64,000 nucleotides of DNA, from NCBI GenBank assembly GCA_000702025.1, contig JNKJ01000006.1, forward strand, positions 174,803 to 238,802. The letters run 5' to 3'. Under the pieces are notes generated by a model. The model did not search any database and was not told the origin of the DNA. It saw only the letters and a list, made by a program, of their open reading frames with translations. This DNA is from Blautia schinkii DSM 10518 (lineage in GTDB: Bacteria; Bacillota; Clostridia; Lachnospirales; Lachnospiraceae). The position numbers were made by a program, and so were the translations under genes. The stretch's first letter is position 1, and every line of letters begins with the position of its first letter. Below, one piece after another: positions 24,261-31,958 of the stretch.

Positions 24261-25349
24261 ATGAAGAAAATGAATGAATGGTTTGCCCTCAATACGGTTA
24301 GAAAAAAAGTTCTCCTGCTTTCAAAACTGGCGGGCGGTATTATCGTTTTGTTTTATGTGTTCACATCAGAATTACCGACCAATCGAAATATAACCTTTGT
24401 GATTTGGTTTGCACTATTGGTAGCGGTTATTGTGGGCGTAGACATTATGCTTGGGCGTTTCATTTCAAAGCCGCTTGAGGAAATCAACCACACGGCGGGA
24501 CAAATGGCAATGCTCGATTTATCGGCGCATTGCAATATTCACACAGATGATGAATTTGGGGAGCTTTCTGGGAACCTAAATACTATGTTTTCTAATCTGC
24601 AAGAAGCTCTTGAAAAATTGGAAGCCGCAAACAAACAGCTTGAAAAAGATGTGACACAGGAGCATTTACTACTGACACAGAGAAAAGAATTGGTTGACAG
24701 CTTATCCCATGAAATGAAAACGCCGCTTGGAATTGTACGAGCCTATGTCGAGGGGCTTAAGGACGAAATGGACGAGCAAAAAAAGCAGCACTATATGGAC
24801 GTTATTTTATCTGCAACAGACCGTATGAACACTATGATAGTGTCTTTGCTTGATTTATCTGCATTGGAAGCGGGGGCCGTAAAACTAGCAGAAGAACGCT
24901 TTGACTTTATAGAATTGGTTGAAACGGTCGCCGGGCGTTTGCTGATAGACACGCCAAATGCAAATTACCGCTTTACTTTTGAGCTGCCAGAGGGCAAAGC
25001 TTTTATTCGTGCGGATAAGTACCGTATAGAACAAGTCCTTAACAATTTGATAGTGAACGCAAAAAACCACGTTAGTGATGACGGTGAAATTCATTTAGCT
25101 GTTATCTACCGGGAAAGCAAACTGCAATTTTCGATCTTCAATCAAGGGGAACAGATACCGCCGCAGGACATTTCAAAGGTTTGGCAAAAGTTTTATCGTG
25201 GGGAAACCTCACAGAAAGATACACATAGCGGCTCTGGTCTTGGGCTTTCTATCATTGCTCAAATTCTCTCCATGTACCACACCACTTACAGCGTCCAAAA
25301 CCTACCGAATGGCGTTGAATTTTCTTTTGATTTTCCCACAATTGAATAA
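24261..25349 (+). CDS. sensor histidine kinase
   Basis: 362 residues. Two membrane segments (about 18-36 and 45-63) with almost no external loop, then HAMP (LGRFISKPLEEINHTAGQMA), H-box SLSHEMKTPLGIVRAY, N-box QVLNNLIVNAKNH, G-box GSGLGLSIIAQIL. GAGGTG lies 5 bases before ATG 24261. The minimal external region suggests it senses within the membrane or through its ABC partner. A terminator follows, separating it from the transporter genes. Confidence 0.88.
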   Translation: MKKMNEWFALNTVRKKVLLLSKLAGGIIVLFYVFTSELPTNRNITFVIWFALLVAVIVGVDIMLGRFISKPLEEINHTAGQMAMLDLSAHCNIHTDDEFGELSGNLNTMFSNLQEALEKLEAANKQLEKDVTQEHLLLTQRKELVDSLSHEMKTPLGIVRAYVEGLKDEMDEQKKQHYMDVILSATDRMNTMIVSLLDLSALEAGAVKLAEERFDFIELVETVAGRLLIDTPNANYRFTFELPEGKAFIRADKYRIEQVLNNLIVNAKNHVSDDGEIHLAVIYRESKLQFSIFNQGEQIPPQDISKVWQKFYRGETSQKDTHSGSGLGLSIIAQILSMYHTTYSVQNLPNGVEFSFDFPTIE

Positions 25350-25364
25350 AATTAATTTTGAAAC

Positions 25365-25397
25365 GCCTTGCTTTTATAAACGGAGCAAGGCATTTTT
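25365..25397 (+). terminator. terminator after the kinase gene
   Basis: GCCTTGCT pairs with AGCAAGGC, then ATTTTTA. It separates the regulatory genes from the transporter operon, which therefore needs its own promoter. Confidence 0.7.
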
Positions 25398-25437
25398 ATT
25401 TCACTTCGATTTCACAGCCGCCGCACTTCAATTTCAC
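25398..25437 (+). promoter_or_regulatory. ATTTCAC boxes at 11-bp multiples upstream of the ABC operon
   Basis: ATTTCAC occurs at 25398, 25409 and 25431, that is 0, 11 and 33 bases apart, all on one face of the helix. The intervening position at 22 has only a GCAC remnant. Located between the terminator and the 46-residue peptide gene; likely binding sites of the upstream response regulator. Confidence 0.5.
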
Positions 25438-25486
25438 CGCATTTTCTTAAACTGACCTTATCAAAAGACAAGGAGGCAAAAGCTAT

Positions 25487-25627
25487 ATGTTTTTAGGATT
25501 GGAATGGTATTGGTGGTTAATTATCGTTGTTGTGGTGGCGCTCTCTATCCCGTTCAAAGTCAAGTTTATGAAATGGTGGAGCAAACGTCAAAAAGAGCAG
25601 AAAGATAAATGGGGTGGTGAGGAATGA
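25487..25627 (+). CDS. 46-residue membrane peptide leading the ABC operon
   Basis: MFLGLEWYWWLIIVVVVALS, then a second amphipathic basic half (FKVKFMKWWSKRQKEQKDKW). AAGGAGG is 9 bases upstream of the ATG, and the stop overlaps the ATPase start (ATGA). One membrane helix with a Trp-rich front. Position and strong translation signals make it a real gene. It may be a small subunit or a sensor of the exporter. Confidence 0.7.
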   Translation: MFLGLEWYWWLIIVVVVALSIPFKVKFMKWWSKRQKEQKDKWGGEE

Positions 25628-26469
25628 TAACGGTTGAAAACTTGACTTTCTCCTATCAAAAGCAAAAACAAACCTTGCACGGGCTGACCTTTTCCGTAGC
25701 TGACGGGGAGATATTCGGTTTTTTGGGACCTAATGGCTCGGGTAAGTCTACCACGCAAAAAATTCTAACGGGTATCTTGCGTGGATATGGTGGAAGCACC
25801 TGCTTGTTTGGTGAACCTTTGGAAAATCAGCAAAAGAATTTTCAAGAAAAAATTGGTGTGCTGTTTGAGTTCCCGTACCTCTATACAAATTTGAGCGCAA
25901 TCGACAATCTTAACTATTTTGCTTCGTTCTACCCCTCCGAAAGACGGCGTGATGTAAACGAGCTGCTTACTATGTTGGAGTTCAAAAAGGACTTTATAAA
26001 TAAACCCGTGTCCTCATACTCCAAAGGAATGAGGCAGCGCGTTAGTATGGCAAGAGCATTGTTGAACAGCCCAGAGCTGCTGTTCTTGGACGAGCCGACC
26101 AGCGGCCTTGACCCGCAAGGTGCAGTGCTATTCCGTAATATCATTGAGGAAGAACGAAAGAAAGGCACAACAGTTTTCCTAACTACCCATAATATGACGG
26201 ACGCAGATTTACTTTGTGACCGGGTAGCTTTTATTGCAGACGGTGAAATTAAGGCAATCGACACGCCGAAGAAACTGAAAGAAAAAAACAGCAATCATCA
26301 GGTCGAAATTGAAACGCTGTATCAAGGAAAACGCAGGTTGACAATCATTGAAACCCCGGAGCTAAAGGCAGGTATTCCGTTCCCGTATGACGAGATTATC
26401 AGTATTCACTCGAAAGAGCCAACACTTGAAGATATGTTTATCCAATATACAGGGAGGGGGTTAGCGTAA
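25624..26469 (+). CDS. ABC transporter ATPase
   Basis: 281 residues. Walker A GPNGSGKSTT near residue 40, signature YSKGMRQRVSMA, Walker B LLFLDEPTSGLDP, switch His in TTHNMTD. A ~70-residue C-terminal domain is typical of exporters of this size. It overlaps the peptide gene upstream and the first permease downstream. It works with two dissimilar permeases, reminiscent of exporters annotated as fluoroquinolone or peptide transporters; substrate not inferable. Confidence 0.88.
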   Translation: MITVENLTFSYQKQKQTLHGLTFSVADGEIFGFLGPNGSGKSTTQKILTGILRGYGGSTCLFGEPLENQQKNFQEKIGVLFEFPYLYTNLSAIDNLNYFASFYPSERRRDVNELLTMLEFKKDFINKPVSSYSKGMRQRVSMARALLNSPELLFLDEPTSGLDPQGAVLFRNIIEEERKKGTTVFLTTHNMTDADLLCDRVAFIADGEIKAIDTPKKLKEKNSNHQVEIETLYQGKRRLTIIETPELKAGIPFPYDEIISIHSKEPTLEDMFIQYTGRGLA

Positions 26470-27461
26470 TGCGAAGAGATTTTCTTTCTTTGCTGAAAAA
26501 GGACTTCAAACTGATGTTATCAAGCAAGTTCCTGTTGCTTGCACTTGGCTCCCTTATTCTGTACTCTTGCTACATCAATTTTATCTATGTGGGAATAGAG
26601 CAGGACATTTACCCGGTGTTTCTTTACGACCCGCTTCATACGCAAGGTGCGGTATCTTCCGAAATAACCGAAGTCGAGAGCTTGCAGGAACTGAAAAAGG
26701 AAAGCGGGGACGGTTACGCTGTTGGTATTGACGCTTCAAGCGGAACGCCGGAAATCATCATGGTTTCATCAAGCATACACAGCACCGATAGGTGTCGTGC
26801 TGCCTACGCCTTATCTTTGTTGTCACCCGCAAATCCCACCACCGCAGAAGTGATCGGCACGGACAACAAGGAAATGAAAAGCCGCAGGGAAATCACTTGC
26901 GAATTTCTGTTTTTTGAATTGGCGGCGGTTGGCTTTTTAGGACTTGCTTCTATGTTGTTCAAGGAAAAGCAGATGGGTATTATCCGTGTTCATGGGGTAC
27001 TGCCTGTAAGTAAAAGTGCTTTTATCCTTTCAAAGCTCTGCCTGTTTCTGCTGTCCGACCTTGTATTTTCAGCACTCTTGACTGTCATAAATTTAGGCGT
27101 TTCAGAAGGCTTGGCAGTATTACCTTACGTTTTACTGCAAGCGGGTATTTTATCCCTGCTAATGGCTTTGGTTGGCTTTTTCTGCGCGGTGTTATTGCCC
27201 AACTTCAAACAATTTTCCTTGCTGTATCTCGTATTAGCGGTTTTCATTACAACGCCTGTTTTCCTTGCAGGGCAGACCGGGATTGCTTGGGAATGGATAA
27301 AATATCACCCTGTGTATCATCTGTTTATGGCAATGAAAAATGCGTATTGGGGCGTATCATCTGCAAACGGCATTTATTACACGATCTGCGGATTGACAAT
27401 CGTACTGTTATTCCTGCTTGTGCGCCGGGTGCTTATTCGTGAAATGGCAAAGGAGGGATAG
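26469..27461 (+). CDS. ABC transporter permease, first subunit
   Basis: 330 residues. Helix 1 near residues 20-38, an external domain of ~110 residues, then five helices in the C-terminal half (SKLCLFLLSDLVFSALLTV onward). ABC-2 exporter topology. The start overlaps the ATPase stop (TAATG). Confidence 0.82.
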   Translation: MRRDFLSLLKKDFKLMLSSKFLLLALGSLILYSCYINFIYVGIEQDIYPVFLYDPLHTQGAVSSEITEVESLQELKKESGDGYAVGIDASSGTPEIIMVSSSIHSTDRCRAAYALSLLSPANPTTAEVIGTDNKEMKSRREITCEFLFFELAAVGFLGLASMLFKEKQMGIIRVHGVLPVSKSAFILSKLCLFLLSDLVFSALLTVINLGVSEGLAVLPYVLLQAGILSLLMALVGFFCAVLLPNFKQFSLLYLVLAVFITTPVFLAGQTGIAWEWIKYHPVYHLFMAMKNAYWGVSSANGIYYTICGLTIVLLFLLVRRVLIREMAKEG

Positions 27462-27462
27462 C

Positions 27463-28479
27463 GTGAAAGGGTTAAGGTATCAGCTTAAAAACATTCGCCG
27501 GGACAAAATGTGTATTCTATCTTTTTTGCTGCCTATCCTTGTAGGATTGGCAATCAACCTACTTTCGGGGGTAAGTTTTTCATCTCTTGGCGAAACGGCT
27601 TTCTGCATTTTGGAAAACGACCTTTCCGACAGTACAGTAGAGTGGCTGCAAACAAACGGAAGCGTTACAATTCTGCCCGATATGGCTTCTTTGAAAAATG
27701 CTGTGAATGACCCTGCGACACAGGCGATTGGCGTGATGCAAGACGGGAACGGAATTAAAACGCTGCTGTCGGGCGATGAACTGCAAGTAAACAAAGTGAT
27801 TGGTAACACGCTCCCACAGATCTATGCTGAACGGGAAATGGCGGCTTTATCAAAAGTAACCATTACCCCGAATGCGGATAACAGCGACGCACTTAAATCC
27901 CTGCTCATTGTGATAACAATGGTTACTGCTATGTTCATGGGCTGTACGTTTAATGCCATGAGCATTATTGGAGAAAAAGAAGATGGCATTGCGATTATCA
28001 ACGAAGTTTTACCTATGACAAAAAAAGAGTATATCGTTCAAAAAATCACTTTGGGGTTTGTGGGAAGTGTTCTATCCACGCTCTTAACTGCCCTCGTCTG
28101 TATGAAAATCACTATCAGTCAAGCCTTGCCGCTACTGCTGTTAATTGTTCTATCTGCTTTTGTGGCTGCGTTAGTCGGGTTGTTTATAGGTCGCTTTTCA
28201 AACGGGCTTATGGTGGGAATTGTTTATATCAAAATTGTTATGATTTTGTTCCTCGCTCCACCCATTCTGTTTTATTTACTTATCCCGGCAGACAGCATAT
28301 TACATGCTCTGTCCTATTTGCTCCCGCCAAGTGCGACTTTTTACGGATTGATGGACTTGTTAAGCGGAGCAACGCAAGGCATTGGAATAAATCTTGTCGC
28401 GCTGTCGGCACATTGCCTTGTATGGCTGTTACTGTTTTTTGTCGTAGAGCATGGCAAGCACAAGAAAGTATTTGCGTAA
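27463..28479 (+). CDS. ABC transporter permease, second subunit
   Basis: 338 residues, ABC-2 topology like the preceding permease: one N-terminal helix, external domain, five or six C-terminal helices. GTG 27463 is chosen because AAGGAGGG lies 6-8 bases before it and the previous gene stops just upstream; the longer frame overlaps that gene. A MSIIGEKEDGIAIINEVLPMTKKEYI loop is characteristic of the permease core. Confidence 0.82.
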   Translation: MKGLRYQLKNIRRDKMCILSFLLPILVGLAINLLSGVSFSSLGETAFCILENDLSDSTVEWLQTNGSVTILPDMASLKNAVNDPATQAIGVMQDGNGIKTLLSGDELQVNKVIGNTLPQIYAEREMAALSKVTITPNADNSDALKSLLIVITMVTAMFMGCTFNAMSIIGEKEDGIAIINEVLPMTKKEYIVQKITLGFVGSVLSTLLTALVCMKITISQALPLLLLIVLSAFVAALVGLFIGRFSNGLMVGIVYIKIVMILFLAPPILFYLLIPADSILHALSYLLPPSATFYGLMDLLSGATQGIGINLVALSAHCLVWLLLFFVVEHGKHKKVFA

Positions 28480-28532
28480 TATCACATAAAGCTGTGGCCT
28501 ACGATTGAATTTATAGTAGCAAGCAATGTGAA

Positions 28533-28570
28533 GGCGGCAGCTTTGAATAACAATCAAAGCCGCCGTTTTC
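28533..28570. terminator. bidirectional terminator between ABC operon and GNAT gene
   Basis: GGCGGCAGCTTTGA pairs with TCAAAGCCGCC, followed by GTTTTCCTTTTT. It lies between convergent genes and could serve both. A terminator of related sequence lies after the BceB-like gene at 38480. Confidence 0.65.
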
Positions 28571-28584
28571 CTTTTTACCGCTTC

Positions 28585-29139
28585 TTATTGTGTTTCATAA
28601 TAATCGGTTCTCGTCATACCATATAAATAGTAATCGCAATAGGTATTCACCATTTTTCCGTCGCGGATATGTCCCTCACGCTTAAACCCTGCTTTTTCCA
28701 GCGTTTTATATGACGCGATATTTAGAACATGGGCATCAGTCCATAATCGTTGCAATTCTGTTTTTTCAAAACAGAAAATCACTACTTCAGTTAATGCTTC
28801 TGCCATAAAACCATTTCCTTGATAAATCGGGGAAAGCCGGAACGCCACCTTTGCCATACGATCATTTTCAATGAGATATACCCACATCTCACCAATTACT
28901 TTATTGTCCTTTTTATAAACAATTCCCCAATGAAAGCTCTTTGTAGGTCGTTCCTTTTTTTGAAATAACAATTCCGGGTTTAAGTCACTTTTTCCGGGAC
29001 GTTTCCCCCAATATTGATACAACGGTTTGTCGCCCAACCATTCTTTCAAATCATCAATATCATCATACTGCAAAGGACGTAATAGGAGCCTTTCTGTATC
29101 AAGTATCGGTTTGTTCTGAATATAATCTTGTAGTTTCAT
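28585..29139 (-). CDS. GNAT acetyltransferase (RimJ/RimL type)
   Basis: 184 residues. N-terminal ILDTERLLLRPLQYDDIDDLKEW and core RLSPIYQGNGFMAEALTEV, the acetyl-CoA-binding (Q/R-x-x-G-x-G/A) loop, then NIASYKTLEKAGF. It transfers an acetyl group, in this subfamily usually to protein N-termini or to antibiotics or amino acids. It lies 9 bases downstream of trmO in a two-gene operon next to a MerR regulator. Confidence 0.85.
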   Translation of the reverse strand: MKLQDYIQNKPILDTERLLLRPLQYDDIDDLKEWLGDKPLYQYWGKRPGKSDLNPELLFQKKERPTKSFHWGIVYKKDNKVIGEMWVYLIENDRMAKVAFRLSPIYQGNGFMAEALTEVVIFCFEKTELQRLWTDAHVLNIASYKTLEKAGFKREGHIRDGKMVNTYCDYYLYGMTRTDYYETQ

Positions 29140-29148
29140 AAAGCCCCC

Positions 29149-29625
29149 TTAGAAATTGAATACTTGTTCCCAATTAAAGCAGCCGGATGCTTCTGTGCTT
29201 CTCGGCCATTCGCTGCACCATACGGGAACGCCGGGGGTCTCCACTCTGTCAAAACTCGGCGTATATGGCTTTATATCCAATACGGGAGTGTTGTCGTTCG
29301 CGTCAATAAAAGTAAGCCGAATAATTCCCCTGTTAAGATCAATACTGATAATTTCTGATGTTGTTAATGCAATAGGGTTAGGACGGGCGGGCGACCTTGT
29401 GGCGAAAACGCCCATTACTGCTGGTGCATTTTTATAGGGTTGATCGGTTTGCAATATGTTTCTGTCTGATTGATTATCACAATCACTGAACCACCATACT
29501 ACATTGATATGACTAAATCCCTCCAATGCTTGCAGTCCGGGGATATATTCCGGCTCCAGTTCGATAAATGCTCCATTGTCATCATTCTTCACCTTTCCAA
29601 TAGGTTTTAATTGATAATCGTTCAT
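29149..29625 (-). CDS. trmO: tRNA (t6A37) methyltransferase TrmO family (TsaA-like)
   Basis: 158 residues. ATRSPARPNPIALT is the hallmark of the TrmO/TsaA (UPF0066) family, with YIPGLQALEGFSHINVVWW before it. TrmO uses SAM to methylate t6A37 of certain tRNAs. The ATG at 29625 has GGAGG upstream. Length fits the shorter bacterial and archaeal form lacking the C-terminal extension, so a related but different substrate is possible. It is driven by a MerR-type promoter. Confidence 0.8.
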   Translation of the reverse strand: MNDYQLKPIGKVKNDDNGAFIELEPEYIPGLQALEGFSHINVVWWFSDCDNQSDRNILQTDQPYKNAPAVMGVFATRSPARPNPIALTTSEIISIDLNRGIIRLTFIDANDNTPVLDIKPYTPSFDRVETPGVPVWCSEWPRSTEASGCFNWEQVFNF

Positions 29626-29655
29626 ACTGAACCTCCTGTTTTTCGTTGTGGGTTC

Positions 29656-29686
29656 AGTATAATACCTCACATCATGTGAGATACAA
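29656..29686 (-). promoter_or_regulatory. MerR-type promoter and dyad operator for trmO-GNAT
   Basis: On the minus strand TTGTAT and TATACT are separated by exactly 19 bp, and the spacer carries the perfect dyad CTCACATGATGTGAG (29666-29680). This is the standard target of MerR regulators; the MerR gene is immediately upstream. Confidence 0.75.
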
Positions 29687-29726
29687 GAGGGAAAATAAAA
29701 ATGCCCTGCATTTCTGCAGGACATTA

Positions 29727-30539
29727 CTACTTTAATTCCAAAGGTATTTGTATTTCAGTCAGGTACTTTGCCGGATTACTTTCATTCCATGCCCCTCTAT
29801 GTACAATTTGGCGCATAGGATTGGACATTCGATATTCACTGTTTTTTTGCAGCCATTCAGCAAAAGCAATATACGCTCCTTTGATATTTGAAAAATCACC
29901 ATACACCATCGTACAGGCCATAACAGGTACAGGCTCAATCGTGCGGAAACAGAATGGAGCAATATCTTTGCATAACTTATTTACAGGAACGCATAACTCA
30001 ATATCTACATTTTGTTCCTTATATTCTGTGTCGTGATAAACGGAAAATGTATGATGGGACATTTCTATTTTCTGCTCTTTGGCAAAAGCAGAAAGTTCAT
30101 TCCATAAATCACCCTCGGAGTAATATGTCGGAACAACTCTACGCAAAGATAACACTTGATACTCTGGTATCGCCTTAATGGAAATATTGTAATGAAGTTG
30201 CCCTTTGCTTTCTTGTATCTCGTTTTTTGCTATCGCAATTTTCCGTATTTTCTCCTGCTCGTTTTGTATAGTCTGCTCGATTTCTAATCGCTTTTTTTCA
30301 AGGGTTTCAAGAAGTAAACGATCATTCATTTCAAGCGCAAGTGCAATTTCAGAAACAAGAAAGCCACTGTCACGCAAATACAATATTCTGTTCAGACGGG
30401 GGATTTGAGTTACAGAGTACATTCGGTGTCCCGTCCATTTATCGACTTCTGCTGGTTTCAACAGCCCCACTTCATCATAATATCGAAGCATACGAATAGA
30501 TACTTGTGTCAGCTTTGAAAATTCACCTATTCTAAACAT
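29727..30539 (-). CDS. MerR-family regulator with GyrI-like ligand domain
   Basis: 270 residues. N-terminal MFRIGEFSKLTQVSIRMLRYYDEVGLLKP HTH and wing, a coiled-coil around residues 75-110, and a C-terminal GyrI-like/effector-binding domain (SIKAIPEYQVLSLRR ... IQIPLELK), as in BmrR or TipA-type regulators. It would bind a small hydrophobic or cationic compound and activate the 19-bp spacer promoter downstream. The pairing of such a regulator with TrmO and an acetyltransferase suggests inducible modification of a drug or its target. Confidence 0.85.
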   Translation of the reverse strand: MFRIGEFSKLTQVSIRMLRYYDEVGLLKPAEVDKWTGHRMYSVTQIPRLNRILYLRDSGFLVSEIALALEMNDRLLLETLEKKRLEIEQTIQNEQEKIRKIAIAKNEIQESKGQLHYNISIKAIPEYQVLSLRRVVPTYYSEGDLWNELSAFAKEQKIEMSHHTFSVYHDTEYKEQNVDIELCVPVNKLCKDIAPFCFRTIEPVPVMACTMVYGDFSNIKGAYIAFAEWLQKNSEYRMSNPMRQIVHRGAWNESNPAKYLTEIQIPLELK

Positions 30540-30646
30540 CTTATCACCTCTTGTATATCATTATACTTGAAGTTTTATATACTTCAAGCAGATTTGGCAC
30601 ATATCCATAACGGAGAAACGGCATAGCCCCAAAAGCCGCGCCTTTT

Positions 30647-30976
30647 TCAGCGTTGACTTGATAGGATGTATCTTTGTAACTGCCATATCTTCGCCAGCGC
30701 TCCTTTGATGTCCTCAATGTCCTGCGCGTACACAATCCCGGTACTGTTGATACGCCGGGCAATCTGATTGACATTGGCGCCGATCTTTTGCAGCTCGGCG
30801 GTCTGCGCCCGGATGTCGCTGGTGTCCATGTGGACGATATACCCGTCAATAAGCATTTTCCGGGCATAGGCGGAAAAGTTCTTTGTGTGGAGCTGGGCCA
30901 TTTTCTGCTGGATCAAGGCCCGTTCTTCCGGCGTCACAGGGACACGCAGCACAAAGTTTCGTGTTCGGTTTGCCAT
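30647..30976 (-). CDS. mobC: mobilization relaxosome protein MobC
   Basis: 109 residues. Basic N-terminus NRTRNFVLRVPVTPEERALIQQKM (ribbon-helix-helix-like), then NFSAYARKMLIDG and the MobC core ELQKIGANVNQIARRINSTG. MobC helps the relaxase open the strand at oriT. AAAGGATGG precedes ATG 30976; the frame extends upstream without start signals. The relaxase gene normally following it is absent: a MerR gene lies there instead, so this mobilization region is truncated. Confidence 0.8.
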   Translation of the reverse strand: MANRTRNFVLRVPVTPEERALIQQKMAQLHTKNFSAYARKMLIDGYIVHMDTSDIRAQTAELQKIGANVNQIARRINSTGIVYAQDIEDIKGALAKIWQLQRYILSSQR

Positions 30977-31066
30977 GTTTTCACCATCCTTTCTGAACAG
31001 GGGTTTGGGGCTTTCCCCAACAAGCAACCGGCCACGGCCCGCAGGGACAGGGTCAGGCCGGTTTTC

Positions 31067-31086
31067 GGAAGTGTGGCTACACTTCC
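31067..31086. other. perfect inverted repeat upstream of mobC, possible oriT
   Basis: GGAAGTGTGGCTACACTTCC forms an 8-bp stem with a 4-base loop, about 90 bp upstream of mobC. Relaxase recognition hairpins often lie in this position. The nick site itself cannot be identified. Confidence 0.4.
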
Positions 31087-31179
31087 TATGATTGCATCTT
31101 ATTAGGAACACTGTAAATACAAGGCTTTTCAAAGCCTACAAACCGAAAAAAATAATATTTGATCTATCACATTACGCAG

Positions 31180-31215
31180 AAAGTCGTCCGGCATGAAAAA
31201 TCGGGCGGCTTTTTT
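31180..31215 (+). terminator. intrinsic terminator beyond the mob region
   Basis: AAAGTCGTCCG pairs (with two G-U pairs) with CGGGCGGCTTT, followed by TTT. Oriented rightward, it closes whatever was once transcribed from the left. Confidence 0.5.
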
Positions 31216-31301
31216 GCGTGGATAGAGGAAAGGAGGTAAAAAATAATTACAGAAATTTAGCCCTCAAAATTGTGCAACTTTCACGAAAAGGAGGATAGTG
31301 A

Positions 31302-31514
31302 ATGGCAGATGAAAAATTGAACACCGGCCCCGGCGAGCAGAACACACCCCCGGCTCCCGGCCCGGTAACAGAGGAACAGCCCCAGGCTCCTGCTCCCGAA
31401 CAGGCCGCCGCTCCCCAGCCGGAGCAGTCCGGGCCTGCCCAGCCCGAGGCGGGGGATGTGGTGGTGTCTTTTGACAAAATCAATGAGCTGATGGCGGAAA
31501 AGCGGCGTCCTTGA
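31302..31514 (+). pseudogene. truncated Pro/Ala/Gln-rich protein
   Basis: 70 residues starting MADEKLNTGPGEQNTPPAPG, Pro-, Ala- and Glu-rich, then DVVVSFDKINELMAEKRRP. I recall longer element proteins starting this way in which KR is followed by more sequence. Here the frame stops at 31514 right after that point, where the sequence changes character, so it looks broken at a recombination joint. AAAGGAGG precedes the ATG. Function unknown. Confidence 0.45.
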
Positions 31515-31673
31515 AGGCAAGCCCCAGGGCGTGAGAGTCAAACCGTGTTATTTCTTTGCGTTCATTCATTTTCATTTCACCCTATATCATTCTACATTTC
31601 TGGTTTAATTATGTGAATGAAACTGAATTTCAGTTTTATGAGTATTTTATTTCGTAATTTTATGTAGATACTA

Positions 31674-31702
31674 TTGACAATGGCTTTGGGATAGGATAAA
31701 AT
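31674..31702 (+). promoter_or_regulatory. promoter of the attenuated methyltransferase gene
   Basis: Perfect TTGACA, 17-bp spacer, TAAAAT. The transcript would have an untranslated leader of about 250 bases before the methyltransferase. Confidence 0.7.
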
Positions 31703-31727
31703 AAATAAAAACAAATAGAAAAAGGTG

Positions 31728-31790
31728 ATGAAAGTCCGGCGTATCAGATGCCACATAATCGGTGGTGTTGATATGACTGGAAAAGAGTAG
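31728..31790 (+). CDS. putative 20-residue leader peptide
   Basis: Reads MKVRRIRCHIIGGVDMTGKE and stops. AAAAAGGTG lies directly before the ATG, closer than ideal. The stop codon falls within the 5' arm of the first leader stem, so ribosome position could decide which structure forms, as in erm-type and other resistance leaders. The peptide is inferred from position, not recognised. Confidence 0.45.
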   Translation: MKVRRIRCHIIGGVDMTGKE

Positions 31791-31926
31791 ATAAAATCAA
31801 TTCAATAGGTAAAAAGATAACTGATTGAACAGTTTATTTTTCATGCCTAAGGTTTGATTTTATTTTACTCTTAACTTTTCTTATCCTTAGGAAAGATTAG
31901 CCGTAGAGTAAAATCTACGGCTTTTT
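31785..31926 (+). promoter_or_regulatory. transcription attenuator upstream of the methyltransferase
   Basis: Stem A pairs GAGTAGATAAAATCAA (31785) with TTGATTTTATTTTACTC (31854). Stem B pairs CCTAAGG (31846) with CCTTAGG (31885), overlapping A's 3' arm. The terminator pairs AGCCGTAGA (31899) with TCTACGGCT (31914), followed by TTTTCTTTT. The 3' arm of A also complements GAGTAAAAT inside the terminator, so the structures are mutually exclusive. The methyltransferase start is 33 bases past the terminator. Confidence 0.65.
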
Positions 31927-31958
31927 CTTTTGACCAAACATGAAAGGAGAACTTAGTT

